53,896 bases of DNA from positions 1 through 53,896 of IMG/VR virus record IMGVR_UViG_3300032282_004021; one strand, written 5' to 3'. Position numbers and translations under genes: made by a program. Each line of letters opens with the position of its first letter. The stretch's first letter is position 1. The DNA is from a virus. Shown here piece by piece: positions 27,234-36,076 of this stretch. Under the pieces are notes generated by a model that saw nothing but the letters and a program-made list of their open reading frames with translations, searched no databases and was not told the origin of the DNA.

Positions 27234-27455
27234 ATGGCAGCTCAAGCACAAAGTCTTTTAGACATATACGCACAAAGGAAATCAGAATTAGGTGTAGATA
27301 AAATCACTTACGCTGTAGGACGTGCACGGGAAACTCCTTATAGCACAGATGACTTACAAAAAGCTGATGAACAAGTTCTTACTGCAGACAAATTCAAAGT
27401 TGGTAGACTCGGTGAAATCAACAATGTAAAATATTCTGATACAGTTAAGAGATAA
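27234..27455 (+). CDS. Small putative virion protein, 73 aa
   Basis: The short protein begins MAAQAQSLLDIYAQRKSELG and has no Cys, no membrane segment and a hydrophilic body. It follows a late-type motif and precedes the endonuclease I gene by nine bases. Expression with late genes suggests a virion or assembly protein. No family is recognised. Confidence 0.6.
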   Translation: MAAQAQSLLDIYAQRKSELGVDKITYAVGRARETPYSTDDLQKADEQVLTADKFKVGRLGEINNVKYSDTVKR

Positions 27456-27464
27456 ATTAATATC

Positions 27465-27875
27465 ATGTTCAAAAAAGTTACAAAAAAATCAGCCAAATGG
27501 GTAGCCCGTGCGAATGGGTTCAAATCTGGGCTTGAAGAAACAATATCCAATCAAATAGATAGCAAAGGAATTAAAGTAGAATATGAAACCGAAAAGGTAC
27601 CATATTCTATTCCTGCGTCCGAACACACATACCACCCCGATTTTCTACTTCCTAATGGAATATTTGTTGAAACGAAAGGTAGGTTTGTATTAACAGATAG
27701 AAAAAAACACCTTTTAGTAAAGCAACAGCATCCTGAATTAGATATTCGCTTTGTATTTACCAATTCCGGTAATAAAATCAATAAAAAATCCAAAACAACC
27801 TACGCCGATTGGTGTAAGAAATATGGGTTTAAATACGCAGATAAGCATATACCGGAGGATTGGTTTAACGAATAA
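27465..27875 (+). CDS. T7-type endonuclease I (Holliday junction resolvase)
   Basis: The 136-residue protein has the catalytic core of phage T7 endonuclease I. Glu24/Glu25 lie in SGLEETISNQ, Asp59 in TYHPDFLL, and Glu69 and Lys71 in the FVETKGRF segment, matching E20, D55, E65 and K67 of the T7 enzyme. The length is close to the T7 protein (149 residues). It would cut branched DNA and Holliday junctions before packaging, the job done in T4 by the unrelated gp49. Genes for a primase and the SbcD-SbcC fusion follow, so the region is a small DNA-metabolism island. Confidence 0.9.
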   Translation: MFKKVTKKSAKWVARANGFKSGLEETISNQIDSKGIKVEYETEKVPYSIPASEHTYHPDFLLPNGIFVETKGRFVLTDRKKHLLVKQQHPELDIRFVFTNSGNKINKKSKTTYADWCKKYGFKYADKHIPEDWFNE

Positions 27876-27879
27876 ATCG

Positions 27880-27911
27880 TTTGGAAATATCAAATATTTT
27901 TCGTATATTAC
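27880..27911 (+). promoter_or_regulatory. Host-type promoter (TTTG-N20-TATATTAC)
   Basis: TTTG at 27880-27883 and TATATTAC at 27904-27911 are separated by 20 bases, with the shared ATTTTTCG just before the -7 element. It lies right after the endonuclease stop and would drive the primase and the SbcD-SbcC genes. Confidence 0.65.
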
Positions 27912-27915
27912 ATAT

Positions 27916-28857
27916 GTGTTAAGTATAAATGATAAAAATAAGGTAGTAACTACCCTATACTCCGTATTGGGTACACATTCTACATTAAGAGGAAATGAAC
28001 TGGCTTTTTACTGCCCGTTTTGTCACCATCATAAACAAAAGTTACAGGTTAATACCGAAACTCAAAAGTGGCATTGTTGGACTTGTAATAGTGGCGGTAA
28101 AAAATTAACATCACTACTTCGTAAATTGGATGTTGATAAAAAAACAATCTCAATCATTCGTGAAATCTATGGTGATTCAAACTATAATCCGCAATCGGAT
28201 GATTCTGATGCTAAAGTATTTATAAATCTTCCAAAAGAATTTATATCATTAGCAGAAGAGCCAAACGGATTTAATCCTGAATATAAACAGGCTGTACACT
28301 ACTTAACTCAAAGAGGTATTGGATTAAAAGAAATTGTAAAATATTCCATTGGGTATTGTAAGGACGGAATTTACGCGAGGCGTATTATAGTTCCTTCTTA
28401 CAACTCTGATGGGTCTCTAAATTATTTTATTTCTCGTTCATATTACGCTGATGAAAAGATGAAATATAAAAACCCACCAATCAGTAAAAATATTATTTGT
28501 TTGGATTCACAAATTAATTGGAAAGAACCAATTATACTTTGTGAGGGAGTATTTGATGCTATTACAATTCGTAGAAACGCAATTCCATTACTCGGTAAAT
28601 TTCCATCAAAGAACTTAATTGAAAAGATATTTTTAAATGGTGTAACCGATATAATCATTTCATTGGATAACGATGCAGTCACCGAAGCACTACGGGCTTC
28701 CGAATGGTTAAGGAAGCAGGGTATTAATGTTAAGTTAATGATGATGCAAGATAAAGATGCAGCTGAAATGGGTTACGAAGCATTTTATGAAGAACTAAAG
28801 AAAACTAAAGAATTCTCTACGGAGGATTTATTATTAAATAAGATATTAAACTTATGA
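27916..28857 (+). CDS. DNA primase, gp61/DnaG-like
   Basis: The frame is open back into the endonuclease gene, but the promoter at 27880-27911 and the zinc-finger position favour a start near the GTG at 27916 (313 residues; T4 gp61 has 342). The start is the least certain part. A CHC2-type zinc finger is visible: CPFC (Cys33, Cys36) and CWTC (Cys54, Cys57). A TOPRIM core follows with CEGVFDAI (Glu210) and SLDNDA (Asp251, Asp253). The enzyme makes RNA primers for lagging-strand synthesis together with a replicative helicase, which is not in this window. It overlaps the next gene by four bases (ATGA). Confidence 0.85.
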   Translation: MLSINDKNKVVTTLYSVLGTHSTLRGNELAFYCPFCHHHKQKLQVNTETQKWHCWTCNSGGKKLTSLLRKLDVDKKTISIIREIYGDSNYNPQSDDSDAKVFINLPKEFISLAEEPNGFNPEYKQAVHYLTQRGIGLKEIVKYSIGYCKDGIYARRIIVPSYNSDGSLNYFISRSYYADEKMKYKNPPISKNIICLDSQINWKEPIILCEGVFDAITIRRNAIPLLGKFPSKNLIEKIFLNGVTDIIISLDNDAVTEALRASEWLRKQGINVKLMMMQDKDAAEMGYEAFYEELKKTKEFSTEDLLLNKILNL

Positions 28858-31800
28858 GCTTAAAAAGAATATTTCACATTGCTGACATACATATTCGTAA
28901 TGTAAAACGACACAAAGAATATAGAAAAGTATTCCAAAAGATGTTTGAGGAAATACGTAAATATGATACGAAAGATTCAATTATATATTTAGCAGGCGAT
29001 ATTGCTCATGCTAAATTGGAAATGAGTCCAGAATTAGTTAGTGAGATTGTTTGGTTATTTACAGAATGTGCTAAAACATGTCCTACAATTCTTATAGCAG
29101 GTAACCACGATTGCAATATGAATAATTCGGATAGACTAGATGTACTTACTCCGATTGTTACAGCACTTAATTTAGATAATTTTATTTACTTAAAAGATAC
29201 ACAAGTTCATTCTATTGGTGATGTTGATTTTGCTGTATTCAGTATTTTTGACAACAAAGATAACTGGCCTAAAGCCGATACTCTAACTGGCAAAACAAAA
29301 ATTGCTCTATTTCACGGACCAGTTGATAACTCACAAACCGATATAGGCTATGTAGTTAGTAGCCGACATTTTACAACGGATATATTCGATGGTTATGATT
29401 TGGCTCTATTAGGTGATATACATAAACGTCAGGAGATGATTAGTCCTCAAGGATGTAAAGTAGTTTATGCAGGCTCCCTCATACAGCAGAACTTTGGCGA
29501 AACACTTGATAAGCACGGATTTTTAGTTTGGGATGTGGAAACAAAGGAATATGAGGCGATTGATATTCAAAACGATTATGGTTACTATACATTAGATATA
29601 GATAATGGTGTTGTACCGATTGTAACCGATATGCCAAAACATCCACGTCTTCGTGTTCGTATATCCAATACCGATACTGCCGATACAAAGCGTGTAATGA
29701 CCGAAATTAAAATGAGATATGGTGTAGATGATTTTACTATCATTCGTACCGATTCTCTTTCTAAATTGAAAACCGGCAATCGTGCTAACAAATTGGATTT
29801 TGAAGATATATCAGATATTAATTATCAAAATTCACTTATCAATGATTATGTGACAAGAATGATGCCTTTCGTAACCGAAGAAGACCTTAATGGGTTAGAA
29901 TCCATAAATAGAGATATTAATAGCCGGATAACGCAAGATGAAATTCAAAGAAACATATTTTGGAAACCGATAAAGTTTACATTTGAAAATATGTTCAGCT
30001 ATGGTGAAGCTAATACTATTGATTTCTCAAAAGTAGGTGGGTTGATGGGGTTATTTGCACCAAACGCTACAGGTAAATCCTCACTATTTGATGCTATATC
30101 ATTTTGTCTTTATGATAAATGTAGTAGGGCATTCAAAGCACAAAATATTCTAAACAATCGTAAAACAACATTCTATTGTGAATTACATTTTCAAATAAAT
30201 GGAATGGATTATCATATTCGTAGAGAAGCAAAGACCATTAACAAAGGTAAGAATGTTAAGGTTGATGTACAATTTTGGAAAACGGAAGGTGGTATAGCAG
30301 TTTCTCTTAATGGAACGGAAAGACGTGATACCAACACTGCTATTGAGCAATATGTTGGTACTTACGAAGATTTCATTCTAACTGCTTTAAGTTTGCAAGG
30401 TAACAATGCACTATTCATTGATAAATCTCAATCGGAAAGGAAAGAACTTCTTGCTCAATTTATGGGATTGAATGTATTTGATAAATTATATGAAACAGCA
30501 ACCGAAGATATTAAAGAGGTTAGTGTTCTTGTTAAAAACTTTAAGCGTACCGATTTCACATCTGAACTTGCCGATAAAGGCACTGAATTGAAATCAAAAC
30601 GTAAAGAATTAAAAGAATTACAAACCCTATTAGATAGTGCAAATGATGTTAAGAATGGTGTATTAGAAAATATACTTACACTTACAAAAGAATTGGCACC
30701 AATTGATTCTACATTAGATTTGGGTAAGTTAGAAAAAACAAAAACCGATATTGAAGGTAACACTCTAAATATACAAATTGAAAAAGCAAATAAGGTAAAT
30801 AAAATTGGGGAATATAATAATCTTTTATCGGAAATATCACAATCCATAGAAGAAAAGAAAACTATAAATAATAAATCCATTGAAGTAGCAAAAATTGAAT
30901 GGGATGAATATAAGCGTAATATAAGTGATACCGAACATCAGATTGAATTATTAGAACAATCAATAAATTCAAATAGAGAAAAACTTTCACACTTAGAAGA
31001 ACATGAGTACGACCCAAATTGTAACTTTTGTATGAATAATGTATTTGTAAAAGATGCTATCGCTACAAAAGAATTAGTTGAAAAACAAGAAACAGAATTA
31101 GATGAATTGGGTAATAAACATCAATCTCTAATTCAACAAGCAAGTTATATCGCAGATGTTGAAGACCAGTGGGATGAGTTAGTAGAATTAAAATCCAAAT
31201 ATCAAAAAGCAATTATTATTAAAGAAAAAGCTGATGTTGAATTAAAAGGATTACATACAAAAGAAGAATTATACTCAACTCAATTAGAAGGTGTTAAAGC
31301 GGATATTAAAAAGTATAACGATAATGAAGATACTATTAAACGTAATAAACAAATACAATCGGATATTCAGGGACTAGAAACTACTAAAGCCGGAATAGAT
31401 ACAAATATAAAAGAATTAGGTAAGAGTATAACCACACTCAATGGTTCTATTGGTTCTCTGGAGTCGTTTATAGAGGGTATTAAGAATAAGATGATGGAAG
31501 TTAAGGACTTGGAGGAAAAAGGACGCCTATACACCTATTATATAGATGCGGTTAAGCGTGATGGTATTCCCTACGAACTAATTTCTAAAGCACTACCCGT
31601 AATTGAAACCGAAGTAAATAATATTCTTGCACAGGTTGTAGATTTTGGATGTGTAATGGAAGTTGATGGTAAATCTATTAATGCAAAGATTGTTTATGAT
31701 GACCAAGAATGGCCATTGGAAATGTGTAGTGGTATGGAAAAGTTTGTAAGTGGACTTGCTATCCGAGTTGCATTGATTAATATATGTAATCTACCTCGTC

Positions 31801-31997
31801 CAAACTTCCTTGTCATTGATGAAGGGTTTGGTACATTGGACTCTGATAATCTTTCATCTCTCTTTATGATGATGCAATATCTTAAAACTCAATTTGATTT
31901 TATTTGGGTTATTTCTCACTTGGAACAAATGCGTGATATTGTTGATGGACTTATTGAAATTAAGAAAATAGATGGATTTAGTAAGATTGATTTTTAA
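28854..31997 (+). CDS. Fused SbcD-SbcC (Mre11-Rad50; T4 gp47-gp46) recombination protein
   Basis: One continuous 1047-residue frame carries both subunits. The N-terminal 330 residues are the Mre11/SbcD nuclease: DIH (11-13), AGD (Asp49), GNHD (83-86), FHGPVD and GDIHKRQ. From about 375 the Rad50/SbcC ATPase begins: Walker A APNATGKSS (Lys408), a long coiled coil with the zinc hook CNFC (Cys723, Cys726), the signature MCSGMEKF (957 onward) and Walker B NFLVIDEGFG (Asp989, Glu990). T4 and most bacteria use two separate genes. The product resects DNA ends for recombination-dependent replication. The frame is clean with no stop or shift between the halves. Its 3' end overlaps a convergent minus-strand gene by 20 bases. 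Confidence 0.93.
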   Translation: MSLKRIFHIADIHIRNVKRHKEYRKVFQKMFEEIRKYDTKDSIIYLAGDIAHAKLEMSPELVSEIVWLFTECAKTCPTILIAGNHDCNMNNSDRLDVLTPIVTALNLDNFIYLKDTQVHSIGDVDFAVFSIFDNKDNWPKADTLTGKTKIALFHGPVDNSQTDIGYVVSSRHFTTDIFDGYDLALLGDIHKRQEMISPQGCKVVYAGSLIQQNFGETLDKHGFLVWDVETKEYEAIDIQNDYGYYTLDIDNGVVPIVTDMPKHPRLRVRISNTDTADTKRVMTEIKMRYGVDDFTIIRTDSLSKLKTGNRANKLDFEDISDINYQNSLINDYVTRMMPFVTEEDLNGLESINRDINSRITQDEIQRNIFWKPIKFTFENMFSYGEANTIDFSKVGGLMGLFAPNATGKSSLFDAISFCLYDKCSRAFKAQNILNNRKTTFYCELHFQINGMDYHIRREAKTINKGKNVKVDVQFWKTEGGIAVSLNGTERRDTNTAIEQYVGTYEDFILTALSLQGNNALFIDKSQSERKELLAQFMGLNVFDKLYETATEDIKEVSVLVKNFKRTDFTSELADKGTELKSKRKELKELQTLLDSANDVKNGVLENILTLTKELAPIDSTLDLGKLEKTKTDIEGNTLNIQIEKANKVNKIGEYNNLLSEISQSIEEKKTINNKSIEVAKIEWDEYKRNISDTEHQIELLEQSINSNREKLSHLEEHEYDPNCNFCMNNVFVKDAIATKELVEKQETELDELGNKHQSLIQQASYIADVEDQWDELVELKSKYQKAIIIKEKADVELKGLHTKEELYSTQLEGVKADIKKYNDNEDTIKRNKQIQSDIQGLETTKAGIDTNIKELGKSITTLNGSIGSLESFIEGIKNKMMEVKDLEEKGRLYTYYIDAVKRDGIPYELISKALPVIETEVNNILAQVVDFGCVMEVDGKSINAKIVYDDQEWPLEMCSGMEKFVSGLAIRVALINICNLPRPNFLVIDEGFGTLDSDNLSSLFMMMQYLKTQFDFIWVISHLEQMRDIVDGLIEIKKIDGFSKIDF

Positions 31998-32157
31998 TAT
32001 CAATTTTAGTCACTTTACCAGTTATTGGTTTAGTTGTATTAATATGCTTTTTAATTAGATTTTCAACAAGAGAACCCATTTTAAACCCATGCTCTTCACA
32101 ATATTTTTTCAAAAGTATGTGTGTTTCTTTTTTTATTTGTAACATTGAATATTTCAT
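31978..32157 (-). CDS. Small ribbon-helix-helix-like protein, 59 aa
   Basis: On the minus strand an ATG at 32157-32155 opens a 59-codon frame that stops with TAA at 31980-31978. The protein begins MKYSMLQIKKETHILLKKYC and continues EEHGFKMGSLVENLIKKHI. This strand-helix-helix pattern, with K-[KE]-E-T-H near the start and G-x-[KL]-V-E-N-L-I later, is typical of ribbon-helix-helix DNA-binding proteins. It is the only minus-strand gene I can support. It is preceded on its own strand by the late-type motif (32200-32191), 33 bases upstream. A role as a transcription repressor, perhaps of the divergent promoter pair, is inference. Confidence 0.75.
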   Translation of the reverse strand: MKYSMLQIKKETHILLKKYCEEHGFKMGSLVENLIKKHINTTKPITGKVTKIDIKNQSY

Positions 32158-32190
32158 AACTCTTTAGTTTATTTTAGTTTTCTATATACA

Positions 32191-32200
32191 TATAAATATT
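32191..32200 (-). promoter_or_regulatory. Late-type motif AATATTTATA on the minus strand
   Basis: On the minus strand the sequence reads AATATTTATA toward the small ribbon-helix-helix gene. It faces away from the plus-strand copy at 32221, making a divergent pair separated by 20 bases. The inverted orientation in front of the only minus-strand gene supports the motif being a directional promoter. Confidence 0.6.
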
Positions 32201-32220
32201 GGATAGTTTATTTTTTTGAA

Positions 32221-32230
32221 GATATTTATA
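32221..32230 (+). promoter_or_regulatory. Late-type motif GATATTTATA
   Basis: The motif lies 17 bases before the ATG of the gene at 32248. It is the plus-strand half of a divergent promoter pair. The 250-base gap 31998-32247 is thus explained by the minus-strand gene plus these two promoters. Confidence 0.6.
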
Positions 32231-32247
32231 GAAAACGACTATATTTA

Positions 32248-35109
32248 ATGGCAATTATTAAGAAAAGTTTATTTCCTCAAAATTTAGATAGGGTAGCTAC
32301 ATATATAATTGATACCGATGTAAATAGTAGGTATTTGAAAATATCACAATTAGGCGATACTTTTACTGGTGGTAAAAATGCTTTTCTTATTCAAGGTACT
32401 TATGAATTGGCACCAGGAAGTAGAATATGGATTGAAATAAAAGATGCAAAAGGAGATATAATTTATAATGAACCGGGTGAAGGTACTCCAAAAGAATACT
32501 ATGAAGGTAATTCAAAACCTGTAGCAGTTTATATATACGAAGATACTGCTTTTGGCCCTGCAACAATAACTATATTGGCCGAATTGGCTGAATATGAAAT
32601 TGATGGTAAAAAATATACTATACCAGAAGAATGGAAGGGCAGGCCTAATATGAAATGGCAAAAAGTTGTAAATGCACATCCGGAAATGGCCAATATAACG
32701 CCTATAAGATTTTATAAACGTCCAAAAGTAAACATTACTGAATTAGGGTTACCAATTTTTGAAAGAACTAAAACAACAATTAAAGTTTCTGGTTCAATAA
32801 GAGGTAGAGCAATATCTCCTGTTGCAGGTACAGTATATACCGGCCAAAGTGTAATATATGAATTGGAATCTATAAACCCTGCATCGGCTAGTTTTACTAA
32901 TGGTGTACATTTACCGGATTCACCTGCAACAATTATACCAGCAGCTTTAGTAGGTTTAGAAATAAATGTGGCCGGAATTTCGGGATCCAATGGGCAGAGA
33001 TTTTATGTAAGAGAAGGACAGCAATCACCCACCGAGCTGTATCAACCGCCACCACCTGATACTACAACTTACACATATTATACTACATTTAATTCAACCA
33101 TAACTGAATGGCTATCACAATATAAGATTCATACTTTAACGCCATTTGTAGTACCGCAGCAGTTGACAAATACAGTATTTAGTAAACCCTTCAGATTCTA
33201 TTTCAGTAAAGGGCAGAATTTAATACAAGATTTTGAATATGGTTCATTCACTGCATCATATGATACATTCATTTGGGCCGATACGGGAATATCATCATCA
33301 TATGCGAATATTAAAATTACGGATATGGAAACTTTTAGCGGAGATGTTTACCGAATAAAAGTTTTAGCAGATAGTAAAAGTGATTTACAAGGATATCGTC
33401 CACTTGAAGATATAGTTTTGGAAAATAATGAACTTTTACAAGAACCATATTATCTAAATACATTAAATAAAAAAACAGGAATATTTGATACAGAGCTTTT
33501 GACAGATTCGAACAATCCTGATCAGCAAAGATGGGTTATTGATACTTTAGCTACAACGGGTACTTCAACAATGGATTTAAATGCTAATGACGTAACTTTA
33601 GTACCTGATACTGATATTACTGGTTCAAATGGATTATTTAGATTTTATTATAATAAAAATCTTACATTTGAAAAAGCTACAGAGTATTCATTACGATTTA
33701 CACCTACGTTTGAAAGTATAACAAATCCAATAGGATATTTGGATATATATTTAACAGGATCGTGTTTCAATGATACTAATCCAAATATAGGATATGGTAA
33801 AAAAATAGGTACGCTAACTGATAGTACTTATAAAAAATATTCAGAACAAACTATAAACTTTTATCCGGATAATGATGGTACCGGTAGTGTTTCTTTTATA
33901 GTTAGAAATGGTAAATGGAAGTTAAAAGATATTAGTATACAACCATCACATCAAACGGCATTTTCACCAAATCAATATCAATTTATAACAAAACCACCCA
34001 TTCAAGTTGTAAGTGAATCATTTGATTTTAGATTTGATTTTTTTGATATTAATTATAATTATGTACCTATAAAAATTTATAAACAAGTACAATTTTTGGG
34101 TGGAAATGATTTACCTCAACGATTAATTGTATCTGCAAGTAGTTTATCTTTTAATACAATATATTCACCAACAATAACACCGCCAACGATAGATATTTAT
34201 TATGAAAAACAATTCTTAACAGATGATATTATATTCATAAGTACATCAAATGATAATACTGCTGGCGCTTATGACCAATATAACACATTCTTAAACCCTC
34301 CAGGTGCACCATCACCAGATACAACCATTTATCCTGGAAAACTTACTAATATACATCCGCAAGGAGCTGGTTTTGTAGGAACTTTAACTTGGGATAATTT
34401 CACAGGTTCAGTTAATGATCCTGCAAGATATACTAATAGATTAACTTATACAATTGTGTGTGGTCCGTTGAGTAAAACATTAACTATTAATAGAATTAAT
34501 GCACCGGTAACAACTACTACTACAACCACGACAACGACAACTACAACTACTAGCACTACAAGTACAACGACTACTGTAGCTCCTTCATATGCTGGTAGAT
34601 TATACGTTAGAAACTGGACACCATATTCTGGATTGAGATTGACTTCTGTTCTTGTAAATGGTTCTTCTCCAAGTTGGATATACCCAACAGGTCCAGGTGG
34701 AATATATTCTATTGGTCAGCAACATGGTATAGGCATTGGTAGTGGCGACGCTGTTAATTATAGTAATGCATCATATCTATCACCAACATCAATAAAATTT
34801 TATGATAGAACGAGTGGTTACCCAGGTGTAGAATATGATTACCCGGCCAATATTTCAGCGGGAACAGGTTCTATTCCGGGGTTAAATCAGACTTATACTT
34901 TAACTTTAAACTTTAATAATCCCGATCTTGTAACTCATTATTTAACTTTTAATACTACTTGTACAATGAACCCAGTTATTAGTGGTACACCTACAACAAC
35001 TGGTAGATTTATTCCGGCCGCATTGAATTCTACAAAAACGTATACGGTTACTACACCTGTTTCAGGAAATCCTAATATTGATATAATAATCTATAGCTTC
35101 AACACATAA
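32248..35109 (+). CDS. Large structural protein with poly-threonine linker
   Basis: The 953-residue protein begins MAIIKKSLFPQNLDRVATYI. The long N-terminal part is beta-rich, with segments such as TFTGGKNAFLIQGTYELAPG and Ig-like stretches (FRFYYNKNLTFEKATEYSLR). At residues 755-776 there is a run of 22 codons with 20 Thr and 2 Ser. The final 175 residues form another beta domain. The architecture is typical of an elongated fibre or decoration protein with a flexible, possibly glycosylated linker. Two glycosyltransferase genes follow directly. It has a late-type motif at 32221. The family is not recognised. Confidence 0.7.
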   Translation: MAIIKKSLFPQNLDRVATYIIDTDVNSRYLKISQLGDTFTGGKNAFLIQGTYELAPGSRIWIEIKDAKGDIIYNEPGEGTPKEYYEGNSKPVAVYIYEDTAFGPATITILAELAEYEIDGKKYTIPEEWKGRPNMKWQKVVNAHPEMANITPIRFYKRPKVNITELGLPIFERTKTTIKVSGSIRGRAISPVAGTVYTGQSVIYELESINPASASFTNGVHLPDSPATIIPAALVGLEINVAGISGSNGQRFYVREGQQSPTELYQPPPPDTTTYTYYTTFNSTITEWLSQYKIHTLTPFVVPQQLTNTVFSKPFRFYFSKGQNLIQDFEYGSFTASYDTFIWADTGISSSYANIKITDMETFSGDVYRIKVLADSKSDLQGYRPLEDIVLENNELLQEPYYLNTLNKKTGIFDTELLTDSNNPDQQRWVIDTLATTGTSTMDLNANDVTLVPDTDITGSNGLFRFYYNKNLTFEKATEYSLRFTPTFESITNPIGYLDIYLTGSCFNDTNPNIGYGKKIGTLTDSTYKKYSEQTINFYPDNDGTGSVSFIVRNGKWKLKDISIQPSHQTAFSPNQYQFITKPPIQVVSESFDFRFDFFDINYNYVPIKIYKQVQFLGGNDLPQRLIVSASSLSFNTIYSPTITPPTIDIYYEKQFLTDDIIFISTSNDNTAGAYDQYNTFLNPPGAPSPDTTIYPGKLTNIHPQGAGFVGTLTWDNFTGSVNDPARYTNRLTYTIVCGPLSKTLTINRINAPVTTTTTTTTTTTTTTSTTSTTTTVAPSYAGRLYVRNWTPYSGLRLTSVLVNGSSPSWIYPTGPGGIYSIGQQHGIGIGSGDAVNYSNASYLSPTSIKFYDRTSGYPGVEYDYPANISAGTGSIPGLNQTYTLTLNFNNPDLVTHYLTFNTTCTMNPVISGTPTTTGRFIPAALNSTKTYTVTTPVSGNPNIDIIIYSFNT
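34510..34575 (+). repeat. Poly-threonine/serine linker (22 codons)
   Basis: Twenty Thr and two Ser codons follow one another. All four Thr codons (ACT, ACA, ACC, ACG) are used, so the run is not a simple trinucleotide slippage product; selection for Thr at the protein level is more likely. Val-flanked ends (PV before, VAP after) mark it as an inter-domain linker. Confidence 0.9.
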
Positions 35110-35116
35110 TAAAATA

Positions 35117-36076
35117 ATGAAAAAGTTACAATATATTTGCGTTCAACCACGCCTTATTTACTATGCTTGGCAAGTCGAAGTAATGATAAATAATTTTATT
35201 CGTAATGGCATAAATCCAAACGATATTAATATACTTGTCGCGTGGAATCCAAATGATTTAACAAATTCAGAAGAAAACATAAAAGATTGGAAGAGGTTAT
35301 ATGAAAGATATTCCGATGTACGTTTTTTTGAATACGAAGATATAAGACAACTACCAATTCATTACATATCATCAGTACGGCCTAATATACTAAAACAACA
35401 TTTTCTAAAATATCCAGAATTATCAAATGAAGTATTTTTTTATCACGATTGTGATGTGGTATTTACTAAACCGATTGATTTTTCTGAATTACTAAATGAT
35501 ACTATTTGGTATTTAAGTGATACAAATTCATATATCAATTACGATTATATAAAATCAAAAGATTATGGAGTTTATGAAGAAATGTGTCGCATAGTCGGTA
35601 TAGATGAAGAATTACCAAAAAGATATAATGAAGCTTCAGGTGGCGCACAATATATAATGAAAAATTTAACATCGGAATATTGGGAAAAAGTTGAAAGAGA
35701 TAGTGAAGAATTATTCAAACAAATAACTGATAAAAATAATCGTATAAAACAACAAATACCATTCTATCATGAACTACAAATATGGTGTGCTGATATGTGG
35801 GCTGTACTTTGGAATGCTTGGTTATTTGGACATGAAACAAAAGTTGTTTCAGAATTAAACTTTTGTTGGGCTACCGATACAGTCGATATGTGGGATAAAT
35901 GTAATATATTTCATAACGCAGGCGTAACAAACGATTCAATTGGTTATTTTTATAAATCAAATTATATGAATAAACAACCATATAATATTAATATAAACAA
36001 TTTTGATGCAGCTTATTGTTCATACAAATATACTCAAGAGATTATAAAAACAATAGAGGTATCATGTCTAAAATAG
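35117..36076 (+). CDS. Glycosyltransferase-like protein with DXD motif
   Basis: The 319-residue protein has an N-terminal Rossmann-like pattern and the segment EVFFYHDCDVVFTKPIDF with a DXD motif (Asp111-Cys112-Asp113), typical of GT-A nucleotide-sugar transferases. Later segments (EASGGAQYIMKN, HELQIWCADMWAVLWNAW, FCWATDTVDMWDKCNIFHNA) supply the Trp-rich acceptor-side pattern of this group. The donor sugar is unknown. The gene starts seven bases after the poly-Thr structural protein and overlaps the second glycosyltransferase by 13 bases, so the three genes form one unit. Modification of the virion protein is the simplest idea; modification of DNA or host surface glycans is possible. Confidence 0.75.
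   Translation: MKKLQYICVQPRLIYYAWQVEVMINNFIRNGINPNDINILVAWNPNDLTNSEENIKDWKRLYERYSDVRFFEYEDIRQLPIHYISSVRPNILKQHFLKYPELSNEVFFYHDCDVVFTKPIDFSELLNDTIWYLSDTNSYINYDYIKSKDYGVYEEMCRIVGIDEELPKRYNEASGGAQYIMKNLTSEYWEKVERDSEELFKQITDKNNRIKQQIPFYHELQIWCADMWAVLWNAWLFGHETKVVSELNFCWATDTVDMWDKCNIFHNAGVTNDSIGYFYKSNYMNKQPYNININNFDAAYCSYKYTQEIIKTIEVSCLK

Noticed and set aside
27751-27915. N-terminal extension of the primase frame into the endonuclease I gene
   Set aside because: It runs through the endonuclease coding region and through a good promoter, and shows no primase-like sequence before the zinc finger.
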